A stretch of 64,000 bases of DNA from Methylobacterium isbiliense (GCF_022179325.1 NZ_BPQQ01000018.1:124001-188000), one strand, 5' to 3'; shown: positions 9,593-19,185, numbered from the stretch's first letter. Program-made: numbers and translations. The notes: generated from the sequence alone by a model not told the origin.

Positions 9593-10411
9593 TCAGCCCG
9601 ACAGTTCCGCCGACCGGCGCCGGGCCGCCTCCACCGCCTCGCGCAGGAGGTCCGGCAGGCCGCCCTCGGCCATCAGCACGCCGAGCGCCGCCGCGGTGGT
9701 GCCGCCCGGCGAGGTCACGTTGCGCCGCAGGGTCTCGGCGTCGAGCGGGCTCTCGGCCAGGAGCGCGCCGGCCCCCGCCACGGTCTGCCGGGCCAGGCGC
9801 GCGGCGACCTCTGGCGGCAGCCCGGCGGCGGCGCCCGCGGCGGCCAGCGCCTCGGCGAGCAGGAAGACGTAGGCCGGCCCCGAGCCCGAGACCGCCGTCA
9901 CGGCGTCGATCAGCCCCTCGTCGTCGATCCATTCCACGAGGCCGATGCCGGAGAGGAGCGCGTCGGCCATGCGGCGCTGGCGCGCGTCGGTCTCGGGGCT
10001 CGCCGCCGCCCCGGTGGCGCCCCGGCCGATGCTGGCGGGAAGGTTGGGCATCGCCCGCACCACGGCGCGGGCCCGCGGCAGGCGCGCCTTGAGGTTCTGG
10101 ATGGTCTTGCCGGCCAGAACCGAGACCAGGAGGGTGTCGGGGCCGGCGAGCGCCGCCGCCGTCTCAGCCGCGGCGTCGAGCCCCTGCGGCTTGATGGCGA
10201 GGACGAGCGCCTCGGGCGGATCGACCCGGCTCGGGTTGAGGGCGATGCCGCGCGCCGCGCAGACAGCGGCGAGGTCGGGCGAGGCTCCGGGATCGACGAC
10301 CGCGATGCGCGCGCCCTCGAGCCCGCTGGCGAGCCAGCCCTCCAGCATGGCGCCGCCCATCTTGCCGGCGCCGACGAGAACCAGGGAGGCGGGAAGCTCT
10401 GTGGCGGTCAT
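9593..10411 (-). CDS. proC: Pyrroline-5-carboxylate reductase
   Basis: This 272-residue enzyme reduces 1-pyrroline-5-carboxylate to L-proline with NAD(P)H, the last step of proline synthesis. The N-terminal Rossmann motif is LVGAGKMGGAMLEGW. The family signature is present near residues 160-240 (VSGSGPAYVFLLAEAL and TVAGAGALL), followed by RRNVTSPGGTTAAAL. Length and domain order are normal. It lies 18 bp downstream of the YbjN gene on the same strand and may share its message. Confidence 0.95.
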   Translation of the reverse strand: MTATELPASLVLVGAGKMGGAMLEGWLASGLEGARIAVVDPGASPDLAAVCAARGIALNPSRVDPPEALVLAIKPQGLDAAAETAAALAGPDTLLVSVLAGKTIQNLKARLPRARAVVRAMPNLPASIGRGATGAAASPETDARQRRMADALLSGIGLVEWIDDEGLIDAVTAVSGSGPAYVFLLAEALAAAGAAAGLPPEVAARLARQTVAGAGALLAESPLDAETLRRNVTSPGGTTAAALGVLMAEGGLPDLLREAVEAARRRSAELSG

Positions 10412-10429
10412 CGGAGCACCGGATCGTCC

Positions 10430-10933
10430 TTACGCCTCACCCTCGGTCTCGAACAGCACGGCGTCGAGCGCCTCGCGGGCGGACTTGCCGGCCCAGATCA
10501 CGAATTGGAAGGCCTGGAAGTAGCGCTCGCAGGCGTCGATGGCCGATTTCAGCATCATCTCGCACTGCCGGTGCGTCGGCTCGGCGCCGCCGGTGAGCAG
10601 CAGGGAGTGGCGGAACATCACCACGTCCTCGCCGCTCCACAGGTCGAAATGCCCGACCCAGAGCTGCTCGTTCACGAGCGAGACGAGCTGCAGCACCTCG
10701 GTGCGGCGGCGGGCCGGGACCTTCAGGTCGAAGGCCGAGGCGACGTGCAGGGCCTCGACGTCCTCGATCCACGTGTAGGCGACGTGGTACTCGGTCCACT
10801 TGCCCGCGACCGCCACGGACATCTCGTCGGTCTCCGCCCGGTCGAAGATCCAGTCGCGCAGGGAGGCGAGACGTTCGACGACATCGAGCGGATGCTCGGC
10901 GCGCTCAAGGTCGTCGATGTGCAGTTGGGTCAT
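10430..10933 (-). CDS. YbjN domain-containing protein
   Basis: This 167-residue protein has the YbjN fold, related to secretion-chaperone-like alpha/beta domains. It is rich in aromatic residues (WTEYHVAYTWIEDVEALHV, FDLWSGEDVVMFRHSLLL). The start MTQLHIDD at 10933 is preferred over an upstream methionine because the extra residues look non-coding and proline-rich. A molecular function is not established for this family in Alphaproteobacteria, though proteins of this type often sit next to proC, as here. Confidence 0.85.
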   Translation of the reverse strand: MTQLHIDDLERAEHPLDVVERLASLRDWIFDRAETDEMSVAVAGKWTEYHVAYTWIEDVEALHVASAFDLKVPARRRTEVLQLVSLVNEQLWVGHFDLWSGEDVVMFRHSLLLTGGAEPTHRQCEMMLKSAIDACERYFQAFQFVIWAGKSAREALDAVLFETEGEA

Positions 10934-11210
10934 GTCGATCCGGTTCTTGGCTCGTCCGAGCGGGGGAGGATGCGTCACGGGACGCGGGAACGGCGTCGTG
11001 GTCAAAGCAGATCGCAACACCGGGACGTATTGGCCCGCAGGCGATGAGCTTAGGCGTTCGACTTGTCTCCCCAATGCGGCAGCGAATCAGTGCTCGGGTC
11101 ACTATAGCCCGGGCGACTCGCGGGACTCAAAGCGAAAACCCCGGGAGAGGCGGGGCGCCGGGGCGCCATCCACCGAAGCTTCCTGTGAATAAGCCGCGCC
11201 GGCCCCAGGG

Positions 11211-11504
11211 TCAGGCCGTGGACGCCGCGCCGCGGCCGCGCGTGCCGCCGGATTTGGGCTCGGCGAGCTTGGCTTCCAGCGCGTCGACCCGCGCGACGAG
11301 CGCGTCGTTCTGGCTGCGCAGAGCGGTCACGAGGTCGCGCAGCACCTCGACCTCCTCGCGCGAGGCGAGGTCCATGTCGCGCAGGAAGCGCTCGGCCTGT
11401 GCGCGCATCAGGGTCTCGGCTTCGCGGCGCACGCCCTGGGCGGCCCCGGCCGCGTCGGTCATCAGGCGGGCGAAGTCGTCGAGCAAGCGGTTCTGGGTCT
11501 GCAC
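11211..11504 (-). CDS. BMFP-domain accessory factor, UbiK-like
   Basis: The gene encodes 97 residues from a GTG at 11504 with GAGGAGA upstream (VQTQNRLLDDFARLM). The protein is an amphipathic helix followed by a C-terminal coiled coil (EEVEVLRDLVTALRSQNDAL and VDALEAKL), the layout of the BMFP/YqiC/UbiK family. In gamma-proteobacteria UbiK is a membrane-associated accessory factor for aerobic ubiquinone synthesis. That role is inferred from the family. The last 13 residues are basic and disordered. It is divergent from the response regulator gene. Confidence 0.85.
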   Translation of the reverse strand: MQTQNRLLDDFARLMTDAAGAAQGVRREAETLMRAQAERFLRDMDLASREEVEVLRDLVTALRSQNDALVARVDALEAKLAEPKSGGTRGRGAASTA

Positions 11505-11691
11505 GGTCGTCTCCTCGTCTCGAAGGATCGCCCGCACATGGGAGGCGCGCGCGATGCCTGCAATCCGGCCGTCCCGAATCGCCCGGACCGCACCCGAACA
11601 TTGCGGTTCTTTTTCGGCCGCGGCCTGCGGAAACACTCGGACGCAAATCCCCGGCTTCAAGGCGGGCGGCACCTCGGGCATAAGGTCAGCC

Positions 11692-12405
11692 GTGACCGGC
11701 ACGCCCCACATCCTGCTCGTCGAGGACGACCGCGAGATCAGCCAGCTCGTCGCCCGCTATCTGCGCGGCAACGACTTGCGCGTCTCGCTCGCGGGCGACG
11801 GCCGCGAGATGGACCGGCTGCTGGCCGATTCCCGCATCGACCTGATCATCCTCGACCTGATGTTGCCCGGCGAGGACGGCCTGAGCATCTGCCGGCGGCT
11901 GCGCGCGCAATCGGGCGTGCCGATCCTGATGCTCACCGCCAAGGGCGAGGAGATCGACCGCATCGTCGGCCTGGAGATCGGGGCGGACGACTATCTCGCC
12001 AAGCCCTTCAACCCGCGCGAGCTGCTGGCGCGGATCCGGGCCGTGCTGCGCCGCGGCGCCGGGACGGAGCGGGAGGAGGACGGGGCGCGCCGCCTCGCCT
12101 TCGCGGGCTTCGTGCTCGACCCCGACCTGCGCCAGCTCGTCAACCCGGACGGCGCCCAGGTGGCGCTGACGGCCGCCGAGTTCGACCTCCTGCACGCGAT
12201 GGGCCTGCGCCCGGGCCGGGTGCTGTCGCGCGACCAGCTCCTCGACCTGACGCAGGGACGCGCGCCGGGGCCCTTCGAGCGCAGCATCGACGTCCTGATC
12301 AGCCGCATCCGGCAGAAGATCGAGCGCGACCCGCGCAATCCGGAGATGATCAAGACCATCCGCTCGGGCGGCTACGTCTTCACGCCCGCCGTCACCCGGG
12401 CGTGA
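11692..12405 (+). CDS. OmpR-family response regulator
   Basis: The gene encodes 237 residues from GTG 11692, with AAGG seven bases upstream. The N-terminal receiver has acidic residues in LVEDDREI, the phospho-acceptor D55 in IILDLMLPGEDG, the threonine in MLTAKG and lysine in LAKPFNPRELL. The C-terminal winged helix (about residues 135-235) ends with the recognition region DVLISRIRQKIERDP. It is followed 10 bp later by the sensor kinase gene, so the two form a two-component system. Known relatives control envelope or osmotic genes; the target here is unknown. Confidence 0.93.
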   Translation: MTGTPHILLVEDDREISQLVARYLRGNDLRVSLAGDGREMDRLLADSRIDLIILDLMLPGEDGLSICRRLRAQSGVPILMLTAKGEEIDRIVGLEIGADDYLAKPFNPRELLARIRAVLRRGAGTEREEDGARRLAFAGFVLDPDLRQLVNPDGAQVALTAAEFDLLHAMGLRPGRVLSRDQLLDLTQGRAPGPFERSIDVLISRIRQKIERDPRNPEMIKTIRSGGYVFTPAVTRA

Positions 12406-12415
12406 GGAGCCGCGC

Positions 12416-13765
12416 ATGATCCGGCGCGGCCCCATCCGCCTGCCCCGGCGCATCGCCGGCCAGATCGCCGTCCTGGTGGTCGCCGCGATCGCAGCCACCC
12501 ACGTCGCGCTCACCCTCGCCTTCCTGCTGCTGCGCCCCGACATCCGGCGGGTGGAGGACCGGCCCGGCGCGCTCGCCAACCGCCTCGCCACGGTGATCCG
12601 GATGGTGGCGGCCGCGAGCCCGGGCGAGCGCCCGGCCCTGGTGGCGGCGGCCGGGCAGGGGGCCTCCGGTCCACGCTTCGCCCTGCTCGCGGCCGCGCCG
12701 GCCCAAGCGGCCCCGCCGCAGGCCGGGCAGGAGGTGGAGGAGCTGCGCCGGGTGCTGGGGCCGGACTGGACGGTCGAGGCGTCCGGGCGCGCGGGCGAGG
12801 GCGACGACCGGCCGGCGCGCCTCGTGGTCCGGGGCGGGAGCCTCGTGCTGGCCGCCGACCTGCCGCCCCGGCCGGACCGGCCGCCGCCGCTGACCGGCCC
12901 CATCCTCGGCACGCTGTTCTTCCTCGCCGTGTCGCTCACCCTGCTGTCGGTCTGGGCCGCCCGGGCGCTGACGGCGCCGCTCGCGCGCATGGCCGGCGCC
13001 GCGGAAGCCTTCGGCACCGGCATGGACCTCGCGCCGCTGCCCGAGCGGGGGCCCGAGGAGGTGCTGGCGGTAAGCCGCGCCCTCGACCGGATGCGCCAGC
13101 GGGTCAAGGGCCTGATCGACGACCGCACCCACATGCTGGCGGCGATCAGCCACGACCTGCGCACGCCGATCACCCGCCTGCGCCTGCGCGCCGAGTTCCT
13201 GGAGGAGGAGGGGCTCCGGGCGCAGTTCCTGCGCGACCTCGACCAGATGAACGCCCTGGTGGAGGCCGCCCTGTCCTTCGTGCGCGACGGGCGCACCCGC
13301 GAGGGGATGGGGCTCATCGACCTCGCCTCCCTGGTCCAGACCGTCTGCGACGGCTTCTCGGATGTCGGCGAGGAGGTGCGGGCCGCGGATCTGCGCCCGG
13401 CCCTGGTGCGGGGCGCGCCCGAGGAGCTGCAGCGCGCCCTCACCAACCTGATCGAGAACGCCGTCAAGTATGGCGGCGGCGCCACGGTGCGGCTCCTCCC
13501 GCTCGGTCCCGGGGAGGTCGCCGTCGAGGTGCTGGACGAGGGGCCGGGCATCCCGGAGGCCGAGCAGGCCGCGATGCTGGAGCCCTTCGTGCGCGGCGAC
13601 CGCGCCCGCACGGAGGCCGGCGGCTTCGGCCTCGGCCTGTCGATCGCGAGCGCGATCGCGCAGGGCCATGGCGGGCGCCTCACCCTGGCCAACCGCCGCC
13701 CGCACGGGCTGGCGGCCCGCCTCGCGCTGCCCCGCGCCGCCGCCCCGCCGGTGCAGGCGGCGTGA
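12416..13765 (+). CDS. Sensor histidine kinase, EnvZ-like architecture
   Basis: This 449-residue inner-membrane kinase partners the upstream regulator. Helix 1 is at about residues 15-38, a periplasmic sensor of about 120 residues follows, and helix 2 is at about 160-182. A HAMP linker (ALTAPLARMAGAAEAF) leads to the dimerisation helix with H246 in ISHDLRTPITRLRLR. The ATP-binding domain shows the N-box NLIENAVKYGG, the G1 box DEGPGIPEAE and the G2 region GFGLGLSIASAIAQGHGG. The periplasmic part has no recognisable ligand domain. Confidence 0.93.
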   Translation: MIRRGPIRLPRRIAGQIAVLVVAAIAATHVALTLAFLLLRPDIRRVEDRPGALANRLATVIRMVAAASPGERPALVAAAGQGASGPRFALLAAAPAQAAPPQAGQEVEELRRVLGPDWTVEASGRAGEGDDRPARLVVRGGSLVLAADLPPRPDRPPPLTGPILGTLFFLAVSLTLLSVWAARALTAPLARMAGAAEAFGTGMDLAPLPERGPEEVLAVSRALDRMRQRVKGLIDDRTHMLAAISHDLRTPITRLRLRAEFLEEEGLRAQFLRDLDQMNALVEAALSFVRDGRTREGMGLIDLASLVQTVCDGFSDVGEEVRAADLRPALVRGAPEELQRALTNLIENAVKYGGGATVRLLPLGPGEVAVEVLDEGPGIPEAEQAAMLEPFVRGDRARTEAGGFGLGLSIASAIAQGHGGRLTLANRRPHGLAARLALPRAAAPPVQAA

Positions 13766-13827
13766 TCGGGCGCACGCGCCGCACAAAGCGGTTCGTCCCC
13801 GGGCCGCAGGTGCGCTAGAGAGGGCCG

Positions 13828-14541
13828 ATGCTGGCCGAGAGACGTGCCGAGACCCCCCCGTTGAGCGCGGCGCCCGCCGAGCGGCCCGCGCGCTCCCGCC
13901 GTGCGTCGCCCCTGCGGCGGGTCCGGGCGGTCGTCCCGTGGCGCGCGGGCAACGTCCTGCTCGTGCTCTACGCGCTCGCCCTCGGCGCCGGGCTCGGGCT
14001 CGCCAGCGCCAACTGGGCCACGCTCGGCCGCTCGCCGTTCGGCGGCGTGACGCTCAGCGCCTGGACCGCGTGGCCGCGGCTCGGATCGCGCGAGGCCGAC
14101 CCCTACGCCAGGGCGATCCATGCCCGCACCGGCGAGATTCCGATCGCCCTCGGCGAGGGGCTGCTGCTCACCGCCGCCACGGACGATGCTGGCCGGCCGC
14201 TCTCGCTCGCCTGCGCCTACCGGATCGCAGGGGCGACCCCGCCCGCCCGCGCCTGGACGCTCACCGCCGAGCGCCGCCGCCCGGCGCCGGCCGCCGCGGA
14301 AGCCGCGGGACCGCCGCCGCGCCTCGGCTTCACCTCCACGGAGGTGCTGCGCGACGCCAACGGCCGCTTCGCCATCACCCTGGCGCCGCGCGTGCAGCCG
14401 GGCAACTGGCTGCCGATGCCGGACGGGGAGGGAGCCCTGCGGCTGGCGCTGCGCCTCTACGACACTCCGGTCGCGGCGAGCACCGGCGCCCTCGAACGCG
14501 AGGGCGTGCCCTCGATCACCCGCCTGGACTGCGAATCGTGA
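13828..14541 (+). CDS. DUF1214 domain membrane-anchored protein
   Basis: The 237-residue protein has a basic, proline-rich N-terminal tail, one membrane helix at about residues 45-68 (AGNVLLVLYALALGAGLGL) and a periplasmic beta-rich DUF1214 domain. Conserved family words include DPYARAIHARTGEIP, LGFTSTEVLRDANG and LRLYDTP. The function is unknown. Its stop overlaps the start of the DUF1254 gene by four bases; these two domains are fused in many larger proteins and split in Rhizobiales, so the products probably act as a complex at the inner membrane. Confidence 0.82.
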   Translation: MLAERRAETPPLSAAPAERPARSRRASPLRRVRAVVPWRAGNVLLVLYALALGAGLGLASANWATLGRSPFGGVTLSAWTAWPRLGSREADPYARAIHARTGEIPIALGEGLLLTAATDDAGRPLSLACAYRIAGATPPARAWTLTAERRRPAPAAAEAAGPPPRLGFTSTEVLRDANGRFAITLAPRVQPGNWLPMPDGEGALRLALRLYDTPVAASTGALEREGVPSITRLDCES

Positions 14542-15119
14542 CGAGCACGGGCCGTTTCCTCCTCGCCACCCTGTGCGGCTTCGTGCTGGCCGGAATCGTG
14601 CACATCACGGTCGTGCTGGCGATCCCCTACCTGTCGGACCACGACGCCCTCGCCCGGGCGCGCGCCACCCTGAGCAACGACACCTCGGTGCTGATCCACT
14701 CCGCCCGCACCGGCGCCCCGCCGGAGGCGGCCGAGAGCTGGCTGCCGCCGCAGGACCCGGCCACCGCGATCGGCATCTGCGCCTACGACCTCGACGACGG
14801 GCCGGTGCGGATCTCGGCCGAGACCGGGCCGCTGTTCCAGTCCCTCTCGGTGCACGGGCGCGGCGGCGCCTTCTACGCCATCACCGATCAGGCGGCGGTG
14901 CGCGGCAACATCGAACTCGTGATCATGACACGGCGCCAGTTCGACGAGGCCCTGGCCAACGCGGACGAGGACGAGCGCAACCGCGACGTGCGGATCGTGG
15001 CGCCGGGCCGCGAGGGCTACGTCGTGGTGCGCGTCCTCTCCGCCCTGCCGAGCCAGCAGGCGATGGCCAACCAGGCTGCCCGCTCGGTGTCCTGCACCAT
15101 CGAGAGCGAGGAGGAGTGA
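14538..15119 (+). CDS. DUF1254 domain membrane-anchored protein
   Basis: The gene encodes 193 residues from GTG 14538, inside the stop of the DUF1214 gene. One membrane helix lies at about residues 7-30 (LLATLCGFVLAGIVHITVVL), followed by a periplasmic DUF1254-type domain with IGICAYDLDDGPVRI and FYAITDQAAVRGNIELVIMT. The function is unknown. The coupled arrangement with DUF1214 and the nearby envelope-type two-component system suggest an envelope role, which is inference. Confidence 0.8.
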   Translation: MTSTGRFLLATLCGFVLAGIVHITVVLAIPYLSDHDALARARATLSNDTSVLIHSARTGAPPEAAESWLPPQDPATAIGICAYDLDDGPVRISAETGPLFQSLSVHGRGGAFYAITDQAAVRGNIELVIMTRRQFDEALANADEDERNRDVRIVAPGREGYVVVRVLSALPSQQAMANQAARSVSCTIESEEE

Positions 15120-15143
15120 GACCGGGACCGTCCGAACCCGGCC

Positions 15144-16013
15144 TCACCCCTTGGTGACGAGACCCGCCTGCGGCCCCTCCTCGGGCGCGGGCGCCAGCCC
15201 GCAGCGGCTCTCCGCGTCGGCGGGCAGGAGCGGGTCGAGCAGCCGGCGGCGGGACTCCAGGAAGGCGAGCGCCCGCTCGGCCCCCACCGCCTCCTCGCTC
15301 GGCACCGCCACCAGCAGGTGCTCCAGCGCGGTGCGGTAGGAATCGGAGCGCGCGGCGGTCTCGCGGCGCACCCAGGCGATCAGGCACCGGTTCTCGGCCA
15401 CCCGCATCGCCGCGCTGCGCACGTCGCGGTCGTCGAGGGTGCGGATGAAGGGCAGGCTGCGCAGCCGCGTCAGGTCCGCCCGCACCACCCGGGCGGCGGT
15501 CTCGGCGAAGGCCGGGATCAGCCGCCCGTCCGCCGTGAGATCGTCCGACAGGCGCCGGTAGCGCGAGACGGGCGAGCGGAACGGCTCGGCCAGGATCGCG
15601 TCGAGATAGGCCCGCGGGTCGGAGAGCCGCCACTCGGCGGGCAGCACCCGGGCGCGGGTGAGGTTGTCGAGGGCGTTGTCGAACAGGCTGCGGTCGCGCG
15701 CCGGCATCAGGTAGCGCCACGACCGGTCGCGCAGGATCCGCTCGTCGTCCGTGTAGGGGAAGAACGAGGACGGCTCGCCGCGCTCGCGCGCTGCCAGCGT
15801 GCCGGCCGCGTCGATGAGGCTGTTCCAGGCGGTGGGCGCCGGGCGGCCGAGATCGCCCTGCTGCACGCAGGAGGCGACGACCGGCAGGGCCAGCAGGAGC
15901 GCGGGGCGGCGCAGCAGCCCGCGGGCGCGCGCCTCAGCCGCGCTGGCGACGGGCACCGGTCCGGCCGGGGGGCGGCGCGACGGGGGCCGGAGCCGGATCG
16001 GGACACCTCTCAT
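15144..16013 (-). CDS. Putative lipoprotein of unknown function
   Basis: This 289-residue protein has GGGAG before the ATG at 16013. The hydrophobic stretch LLLALPVVASC gives a lipobox-like site with C49. The N-region before it is unusually long and rich in Arg and Pro, so a later start is possible. The mature part is mostly helical and charged (DRSWRYLMPARDRSLFDNAL, MRVAENRCLIAWVRRETAARS), with no catalytic motif I recognise. It is convergent with the DUF1254 gene. Confidence 0.65.
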   Translation of the reverse strand: MRGVPIRLRPPSRRPPAGPVPVASAAEARARGLLRRPALLLALPVVASCVQQGDLGRPAPTAWNSLIDAAGTLAARERGEPSSFFPYTDDERILRDRSWRYLMPARDRSLFDNALDNLTRARVLPAEWRLSDPRAYLDAILAEPFRSPVSRYRRLSDDLTADGRLIPAFAETAARVVRADLTRLRSLPFIRTLDDRDVRSAAMRVAENRCLIAWVRRETAARSDSYRTALEHLLVAVPSEEAVGAERALAFLESRRRLLDPLLPADAESRCGLAPAPEEGPQAGLVTKG

Positions 16014-16402
16014 AGCGCACTCCCGTGAACAGCAGGATGGTGCCGCGGGGCTCCGTCTCCGCGTCGTCCCGGCGCGGGCGGCGGACCGCCGCCGAGAGCG
16101 GAACGATGTCTGCCGTGGTGCGATGCTGTGGGCCGATCATCTCCCGCCTCCAAGCTCCAATGACCCTCCGGGATCCGCGCCCGCCGCGGCGGCGCGTGCG
16201 TGACCAGAAACCACGACGTGGTTAACGAGCCCTTTCCAGGCCGGCGCGTCCGGCGCCCGGCCGTCAACCATCCGTCACCGGGCCGCGCGGTCATCCCCGC
16301 TCTCCCCAGGAGACGGGCGGGACCCTGGCAACAGGCTTAAGCGTCGCTTTACGCGGTCGCTCCTAGTCTCGCGGTCCGTGCAGTGTTGCGTACCCGACCC
16401 AC

Positions 16403-17521
16403 ATGGCCCGCTCCGCCGATGCCGCTCCGCCGGACCTGTCCGGCCTCCTCGAACTCGCCCGCGACCGCCGGCTGGACATCAAGCCGGTGCTGCTGCGGGT
16501 CCAGAGCGACCTGTTCTGCGCCGCGCCGGCGCGGGATCCCGCGACCGTGCGGGCGTTCGAATCGCTCGCCTGCGGGCTGATCCCCACGGTGGATGCCGAC
16601 ACCGCCGCGATCGTGGCCGAGAAGCTCGCGCCGCTGGCCGACACGCCGCAGAGCGTGCTCGCCCTCCTGGCGGCCCATGGCGGCCGGGCGCGGGACGCGG
16701 TGGTGCGGCTCAGCCCCGCCCTCTCGACGGGCGTGCTGGACGCGGCCGGCAACGGCCCGGGGCTCGACGCGGTGATCGCCCAGCGCGACGACCTCGGCCG
16801 GGCGCTGGTGGATGACCTGACCCGCCGCGACGATCCGGAGATCGACCTCGCCCTGGCCGGGAACCCGCATATCCGCCTCGACGGCCCGGCCCTGGAGCGG
16901 CTGGTGGCGCGGGCGCGGGAGCGGCGGGACCTCGCCGCGCGGCTCGTCGCCCGCGAGGACGCCCCGGCGGTCGACCTCGCGCCGCTCTACCTCGACGCCG
17001 ACCCGGAGCGGCGGGCGGCCATCCGGGCCGGGATCGCCGCCCGCGCCGCCCTGCGCCCGCTGGCGCGGCCGGCCGCCCGCGGCGCCGGCGCGGCGCTCAC
17101 CGCCCTGGCGCAAAGCCGCGACACCGCGCGCTTCGGCGAGGCCCTGTGCGAGGCGCTCGGCCTCGGGCCGGTGGAATGGGACGTCGCCGATCCCGCCCGG
17201 CACGACCTCCTCGCCCTGGGCTTGCGCGCCGCCGGCCTCACCGACGAGGAGGCGATCTACGTCTTCCTGCGGCTCGATCCGGAGATCGGCCGCTCGGTCG
17301 AGGCGGTGTTCCGGCTCGCCCGGCTGTTTCGCGAGACCGAGGCCGCCACGGCCCGCGACCTGCTCGCGGCGATCCTCGGCAGCACCCCGGCCGAGCGGGT
17401 GGCCACGCCCGACCAGCACCGGCCGGCCCACGGCCCCGCCTCGCCGAAGCTGCGCCCTCAGGCCGCTCCCCTGCGTCCGGCCCTGCCGGAGCGCACCCGC
17501 CGGACGCAGGCCTCAACCTGA
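16403..17521 (+). CDS. DUF2336 domain-containing protein
   Basis: The 372-residue protein is made of HEAT-like helical repeats rich in Ala, Arg and Asp, such as [20 protein letters not shown] followed by [10 protein letters not shown], a hallmark of DUF2336. The repeats run from about residue 10 to 250. The C-terminal part ([20 protein letters not shown]) is also helical, and the last 40 residues are proline-rich and disordered. DUF2336 proteins are found widely in Alphaproteobacteria without a fixed function. A preference for protein-protein contact is likely from the repeat fold. Confidence 0.82.
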   Translation: MARSADAAPPDLSGLLELARDRRLDIKPVLLRVQSDLFCAAPARDPATVRAFESLACGLIPTVDADTAAIVAEKLAPLADTPQSVLALLAAHGGRARDAVVRLSPALSTGVLDAAGNGPGLDAVIAQRDDLGRALVDDLTRRDDPEIDLALAGNPHIRLDGPALERLVARARERRDLAARLVAREDAPAVDLAPLYLDADPERRAAIRAGIAARAALRPLARPAARGAGAALTALAQSRDTARFGEALCEALGLGPVEWDVADPARHDLLALGLRAAGLTDEEAIYVFLRLDPEIGRSVEAVFRLARLFRETEAATARDLLAAILGSTPAERVATPDQHRPAHGPASPKLRPQAAPLRPALPERTRRTQAST

Positions 17522-17678
17522 TCCCCGCCTGTCACCGCGCGGCCACGCCGGACGCCGGCCGTCGCGGCGGCGGCTGGCGGGGACGGCGCGCCCGGAGTAT
17601 CGCCGCTCCACCGCCCGTTGCCGGGGCGGGCCGGTCCACGGCATGATCGGCGCGACGCGTGAAAGGACCCGACAGGCG

Positions 17679-18227
17679 ATGACCCATCCGGTCCGCATCC
17701 TCGGCATCGATCCGGGCCTCCGCCGCACGGGCTGGGGCTTGATCACCGTCACGGGCACCCGTCTCGCCTATGTCGGGTCCGGGACCATCGTGTCGGGGAA
17801 CGACGATGCCCTGGCCACGCGCCTGCGCGCCCTGCACGACGGCCTCCAGCGGGTCGTGGCCGCGATGGAGCCGGACGAGGTCGCGGTGGAGGAGACCTTC
17901 GTCAACAAGGACGGGCAGGCGACGCTCAAGCTCGGCCACGCCCGCGGGGTGGCACTGCTGGTTCCGGCGCTCGCCGGCCTGCCGGTGGCCGAGTACGCCG
18001 CCAACCTCGTCAAGAAGACCGTGGTCGGCACCGGTCACGCCGAGAAGGATCAGGTCGGCGCGATGGTGCGCTTCCTGCTGCCCAAGGCCGATCCGGGCAC
18101 GGCCGACGCCGCCGACGCGCTGGCGATCGCCATCACGCATGCCCAGCACCGGGCCGCCCGCGCCCGCCTCGCGGCGCTCGCGCCCCAGGCGGGGCGCAAG
18201 GCCGGGGCGCTCGCCGGAGGAATCTGA
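17679..18227 (+). CDS. ruvC: Crossover junction endodeoxyribonuclease RuvC
   Basis: This 182-residue Holliday-junction resolvase cuts paired strands at four-way junctions in recombinational repair. The RNase H-type active site is present: aspartate in [14 protein letters not shown], glutamate in VAVEETFVN and the acidic pair in [17 protein letters not shown]. The start [13 protein letters not shown] is taken at 17679; a start 12 codons upstream adds residues absent from the family. The gene is not followed by ruvA and ruvB, its usual partners, but by a convergent glutathione transferase gene. Confidence 0.95.
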   Translation: MTHPVRILGIDPGLRRTGWGLITVTGTRLAYVGSGTIVSGNDDALATRLRALHDGLQRVVAAMEPDEVAVEETFVNKDGQATLKLGHARGVALLVPALAGLPVAEYAANLVKKTVVGTGHAEKDQVGAMVRFLLPKADPGTADAADALAIAITHAQHRAARARLAALAPQAGRKAGALAGGI

Positions 18228-18250
18228 CCGCCTCGCGGTCCGTCGCGGCG

Positions 18251-18886
18251 TCACACGGCCGGGACGGTCATGCCCTTCTGCACCGCGGGCCGGGCGCCCA
18301 CCGCGCCGAGCCAGCGGTCGAGGGACGGCTTGCCGGCGAGACTGTCGGCGAGCGGCTCCTTGAGGAAGCTCGTGGCCGCCACCGCCCACGGATAGCAGGC
18401 GATGTCGGCGATCGAGTAGGCCTCGCCTGCGAGATAGGGCGTCTGGGCGAGGCGCCGCTCCATCACCCCGAGCAGCCGGTCGGCCTCCGCGGTGAAGCGT
18501 GCGATGGCGAGCGGGGCCTTCTCGGGAGAGCGCACCGCGAAGAAGCCGAGTTGCCCGAGCATCGGACCGAGGCCCCCGACCTGCCAGTGCAGCCATTCGA
18601 GCGCCTTGAACCGCGCCGGGCCGGACGGGGCGAGGAAGCGTCCCGAGGTCTCGGCCAGATAGGTGAGGATCGCCCCGCTCTCGAACACCGCGAGCGGCCC
18701 CTCGGGCGCGGCGTCATCGACGAGTGCCGGGATCTTGTTGTTGGGGGAGATCGCCAGGAAGTCGGGCGCGAACTGCTCGTCCTTGCCGATGTTCACGGGA
18801 TGCACGGTGTAGGGCAGCCCGAGTTCCTCCAGCATGATCGCCGGCTTGCGGCCGTTCGGCGTGGTCCAGGTGTAGAGATGGAGCAT
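18251..18886 (-). CDS. Glutathione S-transferase, YfcG/Nu-class-like
   Basis: The gene encodes 211 residues; GGAGGT seven bases before the ATG at 18886 fixes the start. The N-terminal thioredoxin fold has TTPNGRKPAIMLEELGLPY, the cis-proline in NNKIPALVDD and the glutathione contact VFESGAILTYLAE. The C-terminal domain is all helical with the N-capping region YSIADIACYPW. The TxxNxxK pattern in place of a catalytic Tyr or Cys is that of YfcG-type disulfide-bond reductases. It is a single gene, convergent with ruvC. Confidence 0.9.
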   Translation of the reverse strand: MLHLYTWTTPNGRKPAIMLEELGLPYTVHPVNIGKDEQFAPDFLAISPNNKIPALVDDAAPEGPLAVFESGAILTYLAETSGRFLAPSGPARFKALEWLHWQVGGLGPMLGQLGFFAVRSPEKAPLAIARFTAEADRLLGVMERRLAQTPYLAGEAYSIADIACYPWAVAATSFLKEPLADSLAGKPSLDRWLGAVGARPAVQKGMTVPAV

Positions 18887-18972
18887 CGTGACCTCCGGCA
18901 TGTCCCGCCGGTTGTAGGGCGGAGCGGCCGGCCGGCGACGGTTCGGGCCGCGGGGCGTGCCGGATCGCCGTC

Positions 18973-19185
18973 TCAGCAGAGATCGTCGCTGCCCGCGCCG
19001 CCCCGGCCGAGTTCCAGGAACACAGCCCAGCCCGCCTCGATCAGCGCGCGCACGGCGGGCCGCTGTGCCATCTCGGGCCCGACCAGCCGCGGCAGGTCGA
19101 CGGCCGCGGCGGCGACGCGCAGGATGCGCAGCTCCGCCTTCGCCTCGTCGGAGAGATCAGGTTCGTCGGTACCACGCTCGACCAT
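18973..19185 (-). CDS. Small hypothetical protein
   Basis: This is a 70-residue frame with an acidic N-terminus (DEPDLSDEAKAELRILR) and a hydrophobic helix near the end (ALIEAGWAVFLELG), closing with DDLC. I do not recognise it. It has a plausible ATG but a weak ribosome-binding site. Its codon pattern is like that of neighbouring genes, which favours a real gene, and it follows the luxI/GST region on the same strand as both. Confidence 0.45.
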   Translation of the reverse strand: MVERGTDEPDLSDEAKAELRILRVAAAAVDLPRLVGPEMAQRPAVRALIEAGWAVFLELGRGGAGSDDLC

